Source: CAZCPB01 sp044223975 (GTDB taxonomy: Bacteria > Planctomycetota > Phycisphaerae > Phycisphaerales > UBA1924). From it: a stretch of DNA of 64,000 nucleotides. The stretch is taken from assembly GCA_044223975.1 (NCBI GenBank), contig JBGALI010000005.1, positions 62,001-126,000 of the forward strand. The letters are read 5' to 3'. Positions 26,576-37,434 of this stretch are shown here, one piece after another; within the stretch, counting starts at the first letter, position 1; every line of letters begins with the position of its first letter. The notes under the pieces are model-generated. The model was given only the letters and a program-made list of their open reading frames with translations, was not told where the DNA came from and did not search any database. Both the position numbers and the translations under genes were made by a program.

Positions 26576-27289
26576 AACTCCGTCCTGGTATCTCGTCGGG
26601 TCCGGCACGGCCGCCTCGGCGAAGCCCCGGGCCCGAATCCGGCAACTGTCGCACGACCCGCACGCCAGTCCGCGCTCGTCGGGGTCGTAGCAACTGGTCG
26701 TCAGCGAGAAATCAACACCCAGCCGCGCACCTTCGCGGATGATCTCCGCCTTGGTCATCGTGACCAGCGGCGTACGGACATGAACGCCGCGGCCCTCCGT
26801 GCCGGCCTTGGTTCCCAGTGCCGCGGCGTGCTCGAAGGCGTCGATGAACGGTCGGCGGCAGTCGGGGTACCCCGAGTAGTCCACCGCGTTCACACCGATG
26901 TAGATGTCGCGCGCGCCGACCACTTCGGCCAGCCCCGCCGCGACGCTCAGAAAAACCATGTTACGCGCGGGGACATACGTGACCGGCACTCCGGCTGACG
27001 GCGCTTCGCCCGGCCGCGCCTTGGGCACATCAATCGAGTCCGTGAGCGCCGAACCGCCGACGGCACGCAGGTCGATCGAAACCACCCGGTGCGATGCCGC
27101 GCCCAGGCTCCGGGCCACCTTGCCCGCGGCTTCGAGTTCGACGCGATGCCGCTGCCCATAGTCAAACGACAGCGCGTGGCACGCGTGCCCGGCTTCTCGT
27201 GCCGCGGCAAGCGCCACCGCGCTGTCCAAGCCGCCGGACACCAGCACCACCGCCGGTCCGGCATCGGATGAAGGAACGCTCGAGTTCAC
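26534..27289 (-). CDS. queC: 7-cyano-7-deazaguanine synthase
   Basis: About 251 residues from a GTG at 27289. QueC uses ATP and ammonia to turn 7-carboxy-7-deazaguanine into preQ0. The PP-loop SGGLDS lies near the N-terminus (VVLVSGGLDSAVAL), followed by SFDYGQRH, VPARNMVFLS, IYIGVNAVDYSGYPDCR and the zinc-binding cysteines in TTSCYDPD ... ACGSCDSCRIR. The family normally ends soon after the D-P-T-x-Y seen here. The remaining residues (QDGVHHRDAEAQRRERM) are encoded by the arm of the inverted-repeat element. The gene lies upstream of queE on the same strand. The start is uncertain because no strong ribosome site is visible. Confidence 0.92.
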   Translation of the reverse strand: MNSSVPSSDAGPAVVLVSGGLDSAVALAAAREAGHACHALSFDYGQRHRVELEAAGKVARSLGAASHRVVSIDLRAVGGSALTDSIDVPKARPGEAPSAGVPVTYVPARNMVFLSVAAGLAEVVGARDIYIGVNAVDYSGYPDCRRPFIDAFEHAAALGTKAGTEGRGVHVRTPLVTMTKAEIIREGARLGVDFSLTTSCYDPDERGLACGSCDSCRIRARGFAEAAVPDPTRYQDGVHHRDAEAQRRERM

Positions 27290-27312
27290 GCAAGATCGTA
27301 GGGGCACGCGCC

Positions 27313-28173
27313 TCAGGCCCCGGCTGCTTTTCTCCACCGCACCACCGTGTGGCCGTCCATCGGCAAACGCTCCACATCCCCGAATCCCGCCCCGCGGCAG
27401 GTTTCCTCGATGAACGCCCATTCGTACGCCACCGCGGCCTCGGGGTACTCCACGCTCTCCACCCACGCCCGCCCGAGGCGGTGCTCAAACGCCCACCTCC
27501 CGGCACGGCCCGTAGCACGCTCGCGCTCGCGCACATCTTCGATCACCAGCACCGAGATCTGAAAGAACCCGCCTGCCTTCAGGATGCGGGCCGCCTCGCG
27601 GATGTACGTGGCAAAGTCGTCCTCGACGAGGTGCGTGAACAGGGAGTTGCTGAGCACAAAGTCCTGCGTCGCATCTTCAATGGCCAGCCGGACCGGGCCC
27701 TTGGCGCCGCCCGGGTTGTACACGCTGCTGGCCATCCCCGCGTTGATCCACGCGAAGCGCCCCGATGGAAAGTGCCCGCGGCACCACGTGAGCATTTCCT
27801 CGTCGATGTCCACGCCCGTGTAGACGCCCGTGAACCCACGCCCGTGGTACATGAAGTCCCGCCACACGGCGGCGAATCGCCCGCACCCGCTGCCCAGGTC
27901 CACGATGCGGGAATCCGGCCGCACCACGCCCGCCGCGAGGGCCTCGAGCCAGAAGTTCACGGGAAACCGGACGAAGTGCGCGCCGTTGAAAAGGATCCGG
28001 TTCCCGACCCCGACGCGGATCCGCATGCGGTTGGGCGGCAGGCCGCGAAGCTCGCGCCATGGATAGCACAGCGCGCGGTCGATGGTGTCGAGCGGCCACA
28101 TGAGCCAGCCGACCCGCGACAGCCGCGGCACCGCTGGCACGACGCGCCTGAGCCATCGGTCAAAGGACGACAT
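27313..28173 (-). CDS. Class I SAM-dependent methyltransferase
   Basis: 286 residues. The Rossmann-fold methyltransferase core is clear: motif I VDLGSGCGRF (about 91-100), the acidic end of strand 2 in YTGVDIDEEML, motif IV around FVLSNSLFTHL, and ILKAGGFFQISVL. The substrate is unknown. The N-terminal 60 residues are basic (RMRIRVGVGNRILF) and may bind an anionic partner. The gene reads toward queC, with 23 bases between them, so it may lead that operon. Confidence 0.83.
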   Translation of the reverse strand: MSSFDRWLRRVVPAVPRLSRVGWLMWPLDTIDRALCYPWRELRGLPPNRMRIRVGVGNRILFNGAHFVRFPVNFWLEALAAGVVRPDSRIVDLGSGCGRFAAVWRDFMYHGRGFTGVYTGVDIDEEMLTWCRGHFPSGRFAWINAGMASSVYNPGGAKGPVRLAIEDATQDFVLSNSLFTHLVEDDFATYIREAARILKAGGFFQISVLVIEDVRERERATGRAGRWAFEHRLGRAWVESVEYPEAAVAYEWAFIEETCRGAGFGDVERLPMDGHTVVRWRKAAGA

Positions 28174-28244
28174 CCGCCGGAATGTACCCGAACCATCGGG
28201 AGATCATCGCCGCGCCCGTTCACACATCTCGTGCGGGCCGTTCT

Positions 28245-28514
28245 TCAGATCGCTTCACGCAACATCACCGACGGCTTGAAGCCGCACGTAATGGTCGGCG
28301 GCAGCGTCATGCGTTCCCCCGTCGAGGGGTTGACGCCCGGACGGGCGCCCAAGTCCTTCTTCGTGAACGTGCCGAATCCGGAAATGGTCACTTTGCGGTC
28401 GGCACGCAGCCCGGTCGTGATGGACGTGATCACCGCGTCCACGGCACGATTGGCGACGGCCTTGCTCAACCCCAGGTGCGTCGCCACCGCGTCCACCAGA
28501 TCACCCTTGTTCAT
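28245..28514 (-). CDS. HU/IHF-family DNA-binding protein
   Basis: 89 residues, the usual HU length, from the ATG at 28514. The pattern is typical of the family: MNKGDLVDAVATHLGLSKAVANRAVDAV (helices 1 and 2), then VTISGFGTF and the arm region ARPGVNPSTGERMTLPP with the Pro at its tip. HU proteins bend and compact DNA as dimers. The C-terminus (KPSVMLREAI) fits. Whether it acts as HU or IHF cannot be told from the sequence. It is divergent from clpS. Confidence 0.93.
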   Translation of the reverse strand: MNKGDLVDAVATHLGLSKAVANRAVDAVITSITTGLRADRKVTISGFGTFTKKDLGARPGVNPSTGERMTLPPTITCGFKPSVMLREAI

Positions 28515-28754
28515 GCGCCGAAGGCTCCGTTCCGGACCGAGAGGCACTGATTCTCGGACCGGTCCCACACCGGCCCACCCCCGGACGACGCGGGCTCCCT
28601 GAACCCCGCGTCCGATCCGGCGGCAGTGCTATCGACCGCCCCCGCGCCCGAGTCGCAAAATCTTGCCACTTCGCCCGAGCTTCCCCCCGCAACCCCTTGC
28701 CCCATGGGGGTCTATGATCTTCCCTCGACCACGCAACCGATAGAGAGAGGCTCC

Positions 28755-29129
28755 ATGTCCGAGACCGGCGCGACGTTGCTTCCACCCAGGTCAGCGGTTG
28801 CCACCAAGCCCGAGGGCGCGCCCGCCAAGCCCAAGCACGCCCCCGCGTGGAACGTGGTCCTTCTGGACGACGACGACCACGGGTACAACTACGTCGTCGC
28901 CATGCTCCGCCGCCTGTTCGGCCACACCGAGGAGCACGCCTACCGCATCGCCACCCGGGTCGACACCGAAGGCCGCGCGGTCTGCTTCACGACGCACAAG
29001 GAGCTGGCCGAGCTGAAGTGCGAACAGATCACCGGATTCGGCGCCGACCGCGCCATCGCGCACTGCGCCGGGTCCATGTCGGCCCTCATCGAGCCGGCGT
29101 TCGGCGAGGAAGATACCGGGCCGGACTGA
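28755..29129 (+). CDS. clpS: ATP-dependent Clp protease adaptor ClpS
   Basis: 124 residues from the ATG at 28755. ClpS delivers N-degron proteins to ClpAP or ClpCP. The core is recognisable: WNVVLLDDDDHGYNYVV (N-terminal strand with the acidic degron-pocket residues), MLRRLFGHTEEHAYRIA and VCFTTHKELAELKCEQI. The N-terminal 30 residues are flexible and Pro/Lys-rich. The C-terminal helix extends past the usual end with an acidic tail. GAGAGG lies a few bases upstream of the start. Confidence 0.92.
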   Translation: MSETGATLLPPRSAVATKPEGAPAKPKHAPAWNVVLLDDDDHGYNYVVAMLRRLFGHTEEHAYRIATRVDTEGRAVCFTTHKELAELKCEQITGFGADRAIAHCAGSMSALIEPAFGEEDTGPD

Positions 29130-29254
29130 ACGGGCCCGCCCGCCACGCCGATTTCACAGAACGGCGCGGCAGGCATACCGTCGCGCCCCGGCGCGCTCGC
29201 CCGACCGCCGGGAGCTGAGTTCGAACGAACGTGCGGCGGGCGCATGGACAACGC

Positions 29255-30211
29255 GTGAACAAGCCCCTGGTCATCCAGAGCGAAGACCTGAACCCCGAGC
29301 CGGCCAAGTGGCTCGCCGAACGCTGCGACCTGGTCGCCTGCACGCCCGACCGCGGCAGGCTCTGCGAGATGATCCACGGGGCCAGCGGCCTGGTCGTCCG
29401 GACATACACCAAGGTCGACGAGGCCCTGCTCAACGAGGCCCCCCAGCTCAAGGTCGTCGGACGGGCCGGCGTCGGGCTCGACAACATCGACCTCGACGCC
29501 TGCGCCGGGCGCGGCATCACGGTCGTGCACACGCCCGATGCCAACACCACCGCCGTCACTGAGTACGTCTTTGCCCTGATCTTCGACGCCGTCCGCCCCC
29601 GCGCCTTCGTGGACAAGGCCCTCTCCAAGGAGATCTGGTGCCGCGCACGGCGCGACCTCACCGCCCGCCGCCAGCTCTCGGAGATGACCCTGGGCATCTA
29701 CGGCCTGGGCCGAATCGGCAAGCGCGTCGCCCGCGCCGCCCGCGGCCTTGGGTTCGCCAAGGTCATCTACAACGACCTCATTGAGATCCCCGAAGACCAG
29801 CGATGCGGCGCCGTCCCCGTCTCGTCCGAAGAACTGCTCTCGACCAGCGACATCCTGACCGTTCACGTCGACGGGCGCGCCGAGAACCGCCACCTCGTCA
29901 ATGCCGCGGCCATGAAACTCGTTCGCCCCGACGCTGTGCTCATCAACACCAGCCGCGGCCACATCGTCGATTCCTACGGCGTCGCCGACTTCATGGTGGC
30001 CCACCCGCAGGCCTGCGCCATGCTGGATGTGCACGACCCCGAGCCGATCGAGGCGACATGCCCGCTCCTTGAGATCCCCAACGTCCACCTCTCCCCCCAC
30101 ATCGCCGCGTGCACCGAGGCGGCGCAGCAGAACATGGGCTGGGTGGTGAAGGATGTGTGGCGCGTGCTGAGCGGCGAAAAGCCCGAGCACGCGGCGGTAC
30201 GGCCCGCCTGA
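29255..30211 (+). CDS. D-isomer-specific 2-hydroxyacid dehydrogenase
   Basis: About 318 residues from a GTG at 29255; an in-frame GTG at 29231 is possible. The fold is that of NAD-dependent 2-hydroxyacid dehydrogenases: GRAGVGLDNIDL, a glycine-rich nucleotide loop GIYGLGRIGKRVA, the catalytic Arg in NTSRG, the Glu in HDPEPIE and the His in SPHIAA. It is closest in appearance to phosphoglycerate dehydrogenase-type enzymes without an ACT domain, but the substrate cannot be fixed from the sequence. No serine biosynthesis genes are adjacent. Confidence 0.88.
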   Translation: MNKPLVIQSEDLNPEPAKWLAERCDLVACTPDRGRLCEMIHGASGLVVRTYTKVDEALLNEAPQLKVVGRAGVGLDNIDLDACAGRGITVVHTPDANTTAVTEYVFALIFDAVRPRAFVDKALSKEIWCRARRDLTARRQLSEMTLGIYGLGRIGKRVARAARGLGFAKVIYNDLIEIPEDQRCGAVPVSSEELLSTSDILTVHVDGRAENRHLVNAAAMKLVRPDAVLINTSRGHIVDSYGVADFMVAHPQACAMLDVHDPEPIEATCPLLEIPNVHLSPHIAACTEAAQQNMGWVVKDVWRVLSGEKPEHAAVRPA

Positions 30212-30314
30212 TCTTGGCTGGTTTTTCTCTGCAACTCGCCCCACGGCGCCCCGGTAGCACCATGGCGGCCGGATCGAACGAGCGGTTCATCGAACGGTCG
30301 CCGGGAGCAATCTC

Positions 30315-30959
30315 ATGCGTTCACATGTTGTTTGGTGCGCGACGCCGGTGCTGTTCTTGGCCGTTTCACACGCCGCGGCGGGCATCGTCGCGTACGACAC
30401 CATCACGAACTACTCGGCAACGCAGTTTCAGATTTTCACCGCGGCGCCGGTGCAGGGCGACGACACCACCCTTGACCCCGGCGCCGGTCTGGTGATCAGC
30501 AAGGTCTCACTCCTGGCTCGCCTGAGAAGCGGCGCATCGTTCGCGCAGTTTGACGGCACGTTGACGCTCCGCCTGTACACCGCGGGCGCCAACAACCATC
30601 CGGGCACGCTCCTGCACGAGGCCACCCTTCCCGTGCTCATCGACCGCGGCACGGATCAGGTAGTGTCGTTCGACATCCCAAGCGTGGTCGCGCCCTCGGC
30701 GAACATCTGGACGACGTGGTACTTCGCCCAGGGCCAGAACCTTGCATTCTACAACGACGTGTGGGTGCGCCAGAGCACGAGCAGCCCAGCGCCCGGATCC
30801 ACCTCGAACGAAATCATCGGCGGCCAACCCTCGACCCCGCCCTCGCAGTGGCAACTCTCAAGCGACACCAGCCGGAACTACGCGGTTCGCATTGAGACCG
30901 TGCCGGCGCCGGCCCCCATTGCTGTGTCCCTGGTGCTGGGTGCACGCCGGAGACGGTGA
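30315..30959 (+). CDS. Secreted protein with PEP-CTERM-like sorting tail
   Basis: 214 residues. The ATG at 30315 has GGAG 7 bases upstream and begins a signal peptide (MRSHVVWCATPVLFLAVSHA). The body is a beta-rich domain seen in many PEP-CTERM proteins (ATQFQIF...GDDTTL..G.....V). The C-terminus is a short VPAPAP motif, a hydrophobic stretch (IAVSLVLGA) and RRRR. This matches the tripartite plan of exosortase-sorted proteins in planctomycetes, although the hydrophobic part is short. No exosortase gene is visible in the window. The role is unknown. Confidence 0.78.
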   Translation: MRSHVVWCATPVLFLAVSHAAAGIVAYDTITNYSATQFQIFTAAPVQGDDTTLDPGAGLVISKVSLLARLRSGASFAQFDGTLTLRLYTAGANNHPGTLLHEATLPVLIDRGTDQVVSFDIPSVVAPSANIWTTWYFAQGQNLAFYNDVWVRQSTSSPAPGSTSNEIIGGQPSTPPSQWQLSSDTSRNYAVRIETVPAPAPIAVSLVLGARRRR

Positions 30960-31010
30960 AGCGGCTTGCCGCGCGGTATCCTGCGAGCCTCACCCCGCAG
31001 GAGCCGCCCG

Positions 31011-34352
<3,342 letters not shown>

Positions 34353-34359
34353 GCCGCTG

Positions 34360-34542
34360 CTCACTCTCCCATTGGGAGAGTCGCCGGCTTTGCGGCGGTG
34401 AGGGCTTCGCGTTCTACCTGTTCTTCGCCTTTCGATCTACCCGTCACTCAATAGACCGCACGGCAGTGCGAGAATCGGTAGAAGAGGTAAGGACGAGAAG
34501 CCCTCACCGGCGAAGCGCCGACTCTCCCATAGGGAGAGTGAG
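34360..34542. repeat. 183-bp inverted-repeat element C (CTCTCCC family)
   Basis: Two roughly 46-49-base arms (34360-34408 and 34497-34542) are inverse complements with a few differences. Each arm contains its own hairpin (CTCTCCC ATT GGGAGAG on the left; CTCTCCC ATA GGGAGAG on the right) followed by a second GC-rich stem and GTGAGGGCTTC. Similarity continues further inward on both sides. It fills the gap between the glycosidase stop (34352) and the convergent gene's stop (34546). The arms can act as bidirectional terminators as well as mobile ends. Confidence 0.85.
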
Positions 34543-34545
34543 GAT

Positions 34546-35034
34546 CTACCGCCGCGCCTTGGGCAGCAACCCCACCAGCACGCACACCGCCCCGCCGGCG
34601 ATGAGCCACAGGCGCGTGCTCGAATCGGTCGTCCAGCGCTCGAGCGTCGACCCGATCTTGTGCCGCTCGCTCAGGCGGAGCGGGGCCGGCTCGAGCGCCG
34701 GGTACACCGAGGCGCTCGTGGTAGCGGTCGAATTGGACAACAAGAACGGCGAACGGTCCGCAGGGATCTGGTTCAGCTGGCTCGCGGCCAGCGAAAGCAC
34801 CAGCGGCGGCTCGTGCCGTTCCAGGGCTCCGAGGTAGTTCTCGTACCGCTCCAGCCGCTCGTCGCGGTGGCCCTGCACCAGCTTGGCCCGCTCGCGCAGG
34901 AACTGGGCCTCGCTCAGGTCGTCGGCCGCGGGGATCAGGACCGTCGCCCCGATCGTCATCAGCCCGGCGACGATGAACAGCCACCCCGGGTCAAGGGGCT
35001 CGCGCCGGGCAGGGTTGGCGGACGACAACGCCAC
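34546..35034 (-). CDS. Two-TM membrane protein of unknown function
   Basis: About 162 residues from a GTG at 35034; the frame is open further upstream but runs into the promoter area of the divergent ketosynthase gene. There are two membrane helices, one N-terminal (WLFIVAGLMTIGATVLIPA) and one C-terminal (TRLWLIAGGAVCVLVGLLP). Between them is a charged helical segment (FLRERAKLVQGHRDERLERYENYLGAL split by acidic turns) that may form a coiled coil. I recognise no family. The start codon is uncertain. Confidence 0.62.
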   Translation of the reverse strand: MALSSANPARREPLDPGWLFIVAGLMTIGATVLIPAADDLSEAQFLRERAKLVQGHRDERLERYENYLGALERHEPPLVLSLAASQLNQIPADRSPFLLSNSTATTSASVYPALEPAPLRLSERHKIGSTLERWTTDSSTRLWLIAGGAVCVLVGLLPKARR

Positions 35035-35176
35035 GTGTCGAGTATCGGGAATCGGCGCGGCGGGCGTCGAAAAAGTCCCGCGCCGAGTGCGCCCCGGGGG
35101 CGTTATTGGGCATCGCACGCCGCGGCGTCCCGTGCCGCGCGTCCCCGATACCCCGGCCTGAATACACTCCCCCGCA

Positions 35177-36571
35177 ATGTCCCGCAGGGTCGTCATCACC
35201 GGGTTGGGCACGGTTTCGGGGTTTGGGTTCGGGATCGGGGCGCTCTGGGAGGGCCTGCTTTCCGGGCACTCGACCCTCAAGCCGCTCACGCGCTTCGACG
35301 CGTCGGGCTTCCCCACGCGCCTGGCCGCCGAGGCCAAGGACTTTGCCGCCAAGGACCACGTCCCCAAGTACTACCGCAAGGCCGTCAAGGTCATGGCCCG
35401 CGACATCGAGCTGGCCGTGGGATGCGCCAAGGCCGCGGTGCTTGACGCCGGCCTCATCACCCGCGCCACGCTTTCGGAGAAAACGGGGGTCGCCCCCGAG
35501 GGCCCCGACATCGGCCTGACCTACCCCCCGCCGCGCATGGGCTGCCAGATCGGGGCCGGCCTGATCGCGACCGAGACCGACGAGCTTGCCGCGGCACTCT
35601 CCACCGCCCGCAACCCCGACCCCGCCTTCGCCCGCGCCGGTGGCTTTGATGCCCGCGCCTGGGGGACCGAGGCTGGCGGCAAGGGGGGCATGAACAACCT
35701 CCAGCCGCTGTGGCTGCTCAAGTACCTGCCCAACATGCTCGCCTGCCACGTCACGATTCTGCACGGGGCCGAGGGCCCGAGCAACACCATCACCTGCGCC
35801 GAGGCCAGCGGGCTGCTCTCCCTGGGCGAGAGCGTGCGGGTGATCGAGCGCGACGCGGCTGACCTTTGCTTCTCCGGCGGGGCCGAGTCGCGCCTCACGT
35901 ACATGGGCTTCCACCGTCTGGGCGCCATCGGCCGCCTGGCCAAGACCGGCGACGCCACCGACGGCTCGACCATCGTCCGTCCCTACGACCCCGACGCCCC
36001 CGGGCAGATCCTGGGCGAGGGCGGCGGGATCCTGGTGGTCGAAGAGAAGGAATGCGCCAAGAAGCGCGGAGCCAAGGTCTACGCCGAGGTCGCCGGCTTC
36101 GGCGCGGCGCAGGGCGGACGCAAGAGCATCCACAGCGGCGTCACGCCCGACGGCACCGGCGCTGACGAGGGCCTGCGCTTTGCTATCGAGCGGGCGCTCG
36201 AGGATGCGGACATCGCCGCTTCGGAAATCGACGCGATCGTGCCGCACGGCGCGGGGATCAAGTCGATGGACGCCGGCGAGGCCGACGCGCTGCGGGCGGT
36301 CTTCGGAGCGCACCTGGCGCGGGTGCCCCTGGTGACACTGGTCCCGTCAATCGGCGACTGCATGGCCGGGGCCAGCGCCCTTGCCGCGGCGGTCGCCGCG
36401 ATGTGCCTGCACACCCAGAAGCTGCCGGCCCGCATCCACGCCGGCCGTTGCCCCCCCGATCTTCAGGCCGGTGCCGCGACCGCGCGCGATGCCAAGCTCC
36501 GGCATGTCCTGGTTTGCACCTCCGCCCTGGGCGGACAGAACGCGGCACTCGTGTTGAGGGCCGCAGGCTGA
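35177..36571 (+). CDS. Ketosynthase-like protein with altered active site
   Basis: 464 residues of beta-ketoacyl-ACP synthase fold (MSRRVVITGLGTVSGFG at the start). The nucleophile Cys207 is present (NTITCAEAS), as is the first His, H357 (VPHGAG). The motif that normally carries the catalytic Lys and second His (KSxxGH) reads PSIGDCMA (390-397), so both are missing. The C-terminal GFGG-type turn is ALGGQN. A complete ketosynthase gene lies about 860 bases downstream, which suggests a KS-alpha/KS-beta-type heterodimer or a specialised initiation or decarboxylation role. The product is unknown. Confidence 0.83.
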   Translation: MSRRVVITGLGTVSGFGFGIGALWEGLLSGHSTLKPLTRFDASGFPTRLAAEAKDFAAKDHVPKYYRKAVKVMARDIELAVGCAKAAVLDAGLITRATLSEKTGVAPEGPDIGLTYPPPRMGCQIGAGLIATETDELAAALSTARNPDPAFARAGGFDARAWGTEAGGKGGMNNLQPLWLLKYLPNMLACHVTILHGAEGPSNTITCAEASGLLSLGESVRVIERDAADLCFSGGAESRLTYMGFHRLGAIGRLAKTGDATDGSTIVRPYDPDAPGQILGEGGGILVVEEKECAKKRGAKVYAEVAGFGAAQGGRKSIHSGVTPDGTGADEGLRFAIERALEDADIAASEIDAIVPHGAGIKSMDAGEADALRAVFGAHLARVPLVTLVPSIGDCMAGASALAAAVAAMCLHTQKLPARIHAGRCPPDLQAGAATARDAKLRHVLVCTSALGGQNAALVLRAAG

Positions 36572-36611
36572 GCGCCTACACGCTCCTTGTTTTCTTCTCT
36601 GGAGACCTTCC

Positions 36612-37226
36612 ATGAACGACGAACGCGACCAGTACAACCGAGGCTACGAGCAGCGCTCTCCCAGAGGTGGACAACAAGGAGGCTACGGCGGCGGGCATGG
36701 GGGTGGACATGGGGGCGGACATGGTGGGGGCGGTCACGGAGGCCCGCGCCGCGGCGTGCCGCTCTCGGACCTGGACCCGGCCCTCACCGACTGCAGCCGC
36801 AAGCTCATCGGCGCCGCCATCGAGGTGCACCGCGCCCTGGGCCCAGGCTTTCCGACCGAGATCTACCTCAGCGCGCTCAAGGCCGAAATGACCGCCCTGG
36901 GCGTCACCGCCGAGTACAACGCCCCGATCGACGTGAGCTACAAGGGCGCCAAGGTCGGCACCACCACCGCCGACCTCTTCGTTGAGAGAAAGTTCCTCGC
37001 CACGCTCCTCAACCGCCCCGGCGAGATCGGCGGGTACGAGCGGGCCCAGCTTCGCTCGCAGCTCAAGGCCGCGGACCTGGAACTCGGCCTGATCATCAAC
37101 TTCGGCGAGCGCCGTCTGAAGGACGGCCTCGTCCGCGTGCTCAACATCGACAAGCTCAACGCCGAGCGTGGCGATGAGGGGTACGAGGACGAGCACGACG
37201 GCGGAGACACGGTCAGTTTTTCGTAA
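36612..37226 (+). CDS. GxxExxY-family (PDDEXK_3-related) protein with Gly/His-rich N-terminus
   Basis: 204 residues. Residues 1-50 are low-complexity and rich in Gly and His (GGYGGGHGGGHGGGHGGG), an addition not usual in the family. Residues about 55-180 match the GxxExxY family, related to PD-(D/E)XK nucleases: AAIEVHRALGPGFPTEIY, the acidic D121 in TTADLFVERK, and the conserved LIINFGERRLKDG near the end. The signature is displaced (GFPTEIY instead of GxxExxY), and the expected E-x-K after the D strand reads FLATLLN (128-134). Catalysis is therefore doubtful. It sits between two ketosynthase genes, 7 bases before an inverted-repeat element. Function is unknown; the family assignment is from memory of the consensus. 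Confidence 0.82.
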   Translation: MNDERDQYNRGYEQRSPRGGQQGGYGGGHGGGHGGGHGGGGHGGPRRGVPLSDLDPALTDCSRKLIGAAIEVHRALGPGFPTEIYLSALKAEMTALGVTAEYNAPIDVSYKGAKVGTTTADLFVERKFLATLLNRPGEIGGYERAQLRSQLKAADLELGLIINFGERRLKDGLVRVLNIDKLNAERGDEGYEDEHDGGDTVSFS

Positions 37227-37233
37227 GAGGACG

Positions 37234-37415
37234 CACCACAGAGACACAGAGGCACAAAGAAGAAGGAAGCACGGAGGATCCCGCGGACAAGCCGGGAAAA
37301 TCACAGAACGAATTCGGGCAGCTCGCGGCCGGGGTCGGCACCGTCGGCCGGCGGTCCAGCCCTTCCCGTCTTCTGGTTCTTTCTTCTCTGTGACTCTCTC
37401 TGTGTCTCTGTGGTG
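37234..37415. repeat. 182-bp inverted-repeat element B (CACAGAG family)
   Basis: A perfect 18-bp terminal inverted repeat: CACCACAGAGACACAGAG (37234-37251) and its complement at 37398-37415. Beyond the 18 bases the arms stay similar (CACAAAGAAGAAGGAA against the complement of TTCTTTCTTCTCTGTGA). The interior of about 145 bases is GC-rich and differs from that of element A at 26389. It fills the gap between the GxxExxY gene and the complete ketosynthase gene. No protein-coding capacity. Confidence 0.88.
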
Positions 37416-37434
37416 AACCCCTCCGAGACTTCGC

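Noticed and set aside
28626..28754. Upstream extension of clpS
   Set aside because: The ATG at 28755 has a better ribosome site, and the extra residues have no similarity to ClpS.
34360..34542. Element C as a simple terminator
   Set aside because: The hairpins could terminate transcription, but the long inverse arms and their paired arrangement go beyond a terminator and there is no T-tract.
36586..36603. Possible truncated CACAGAG arm (TTTTCTTCTCTGGAGACC) before the GxxExxY gene
   Set aside because: Only about 10 bases match the right arm and the GGAGA is needed as a ribosome site; chance similarity cannot be excluded.
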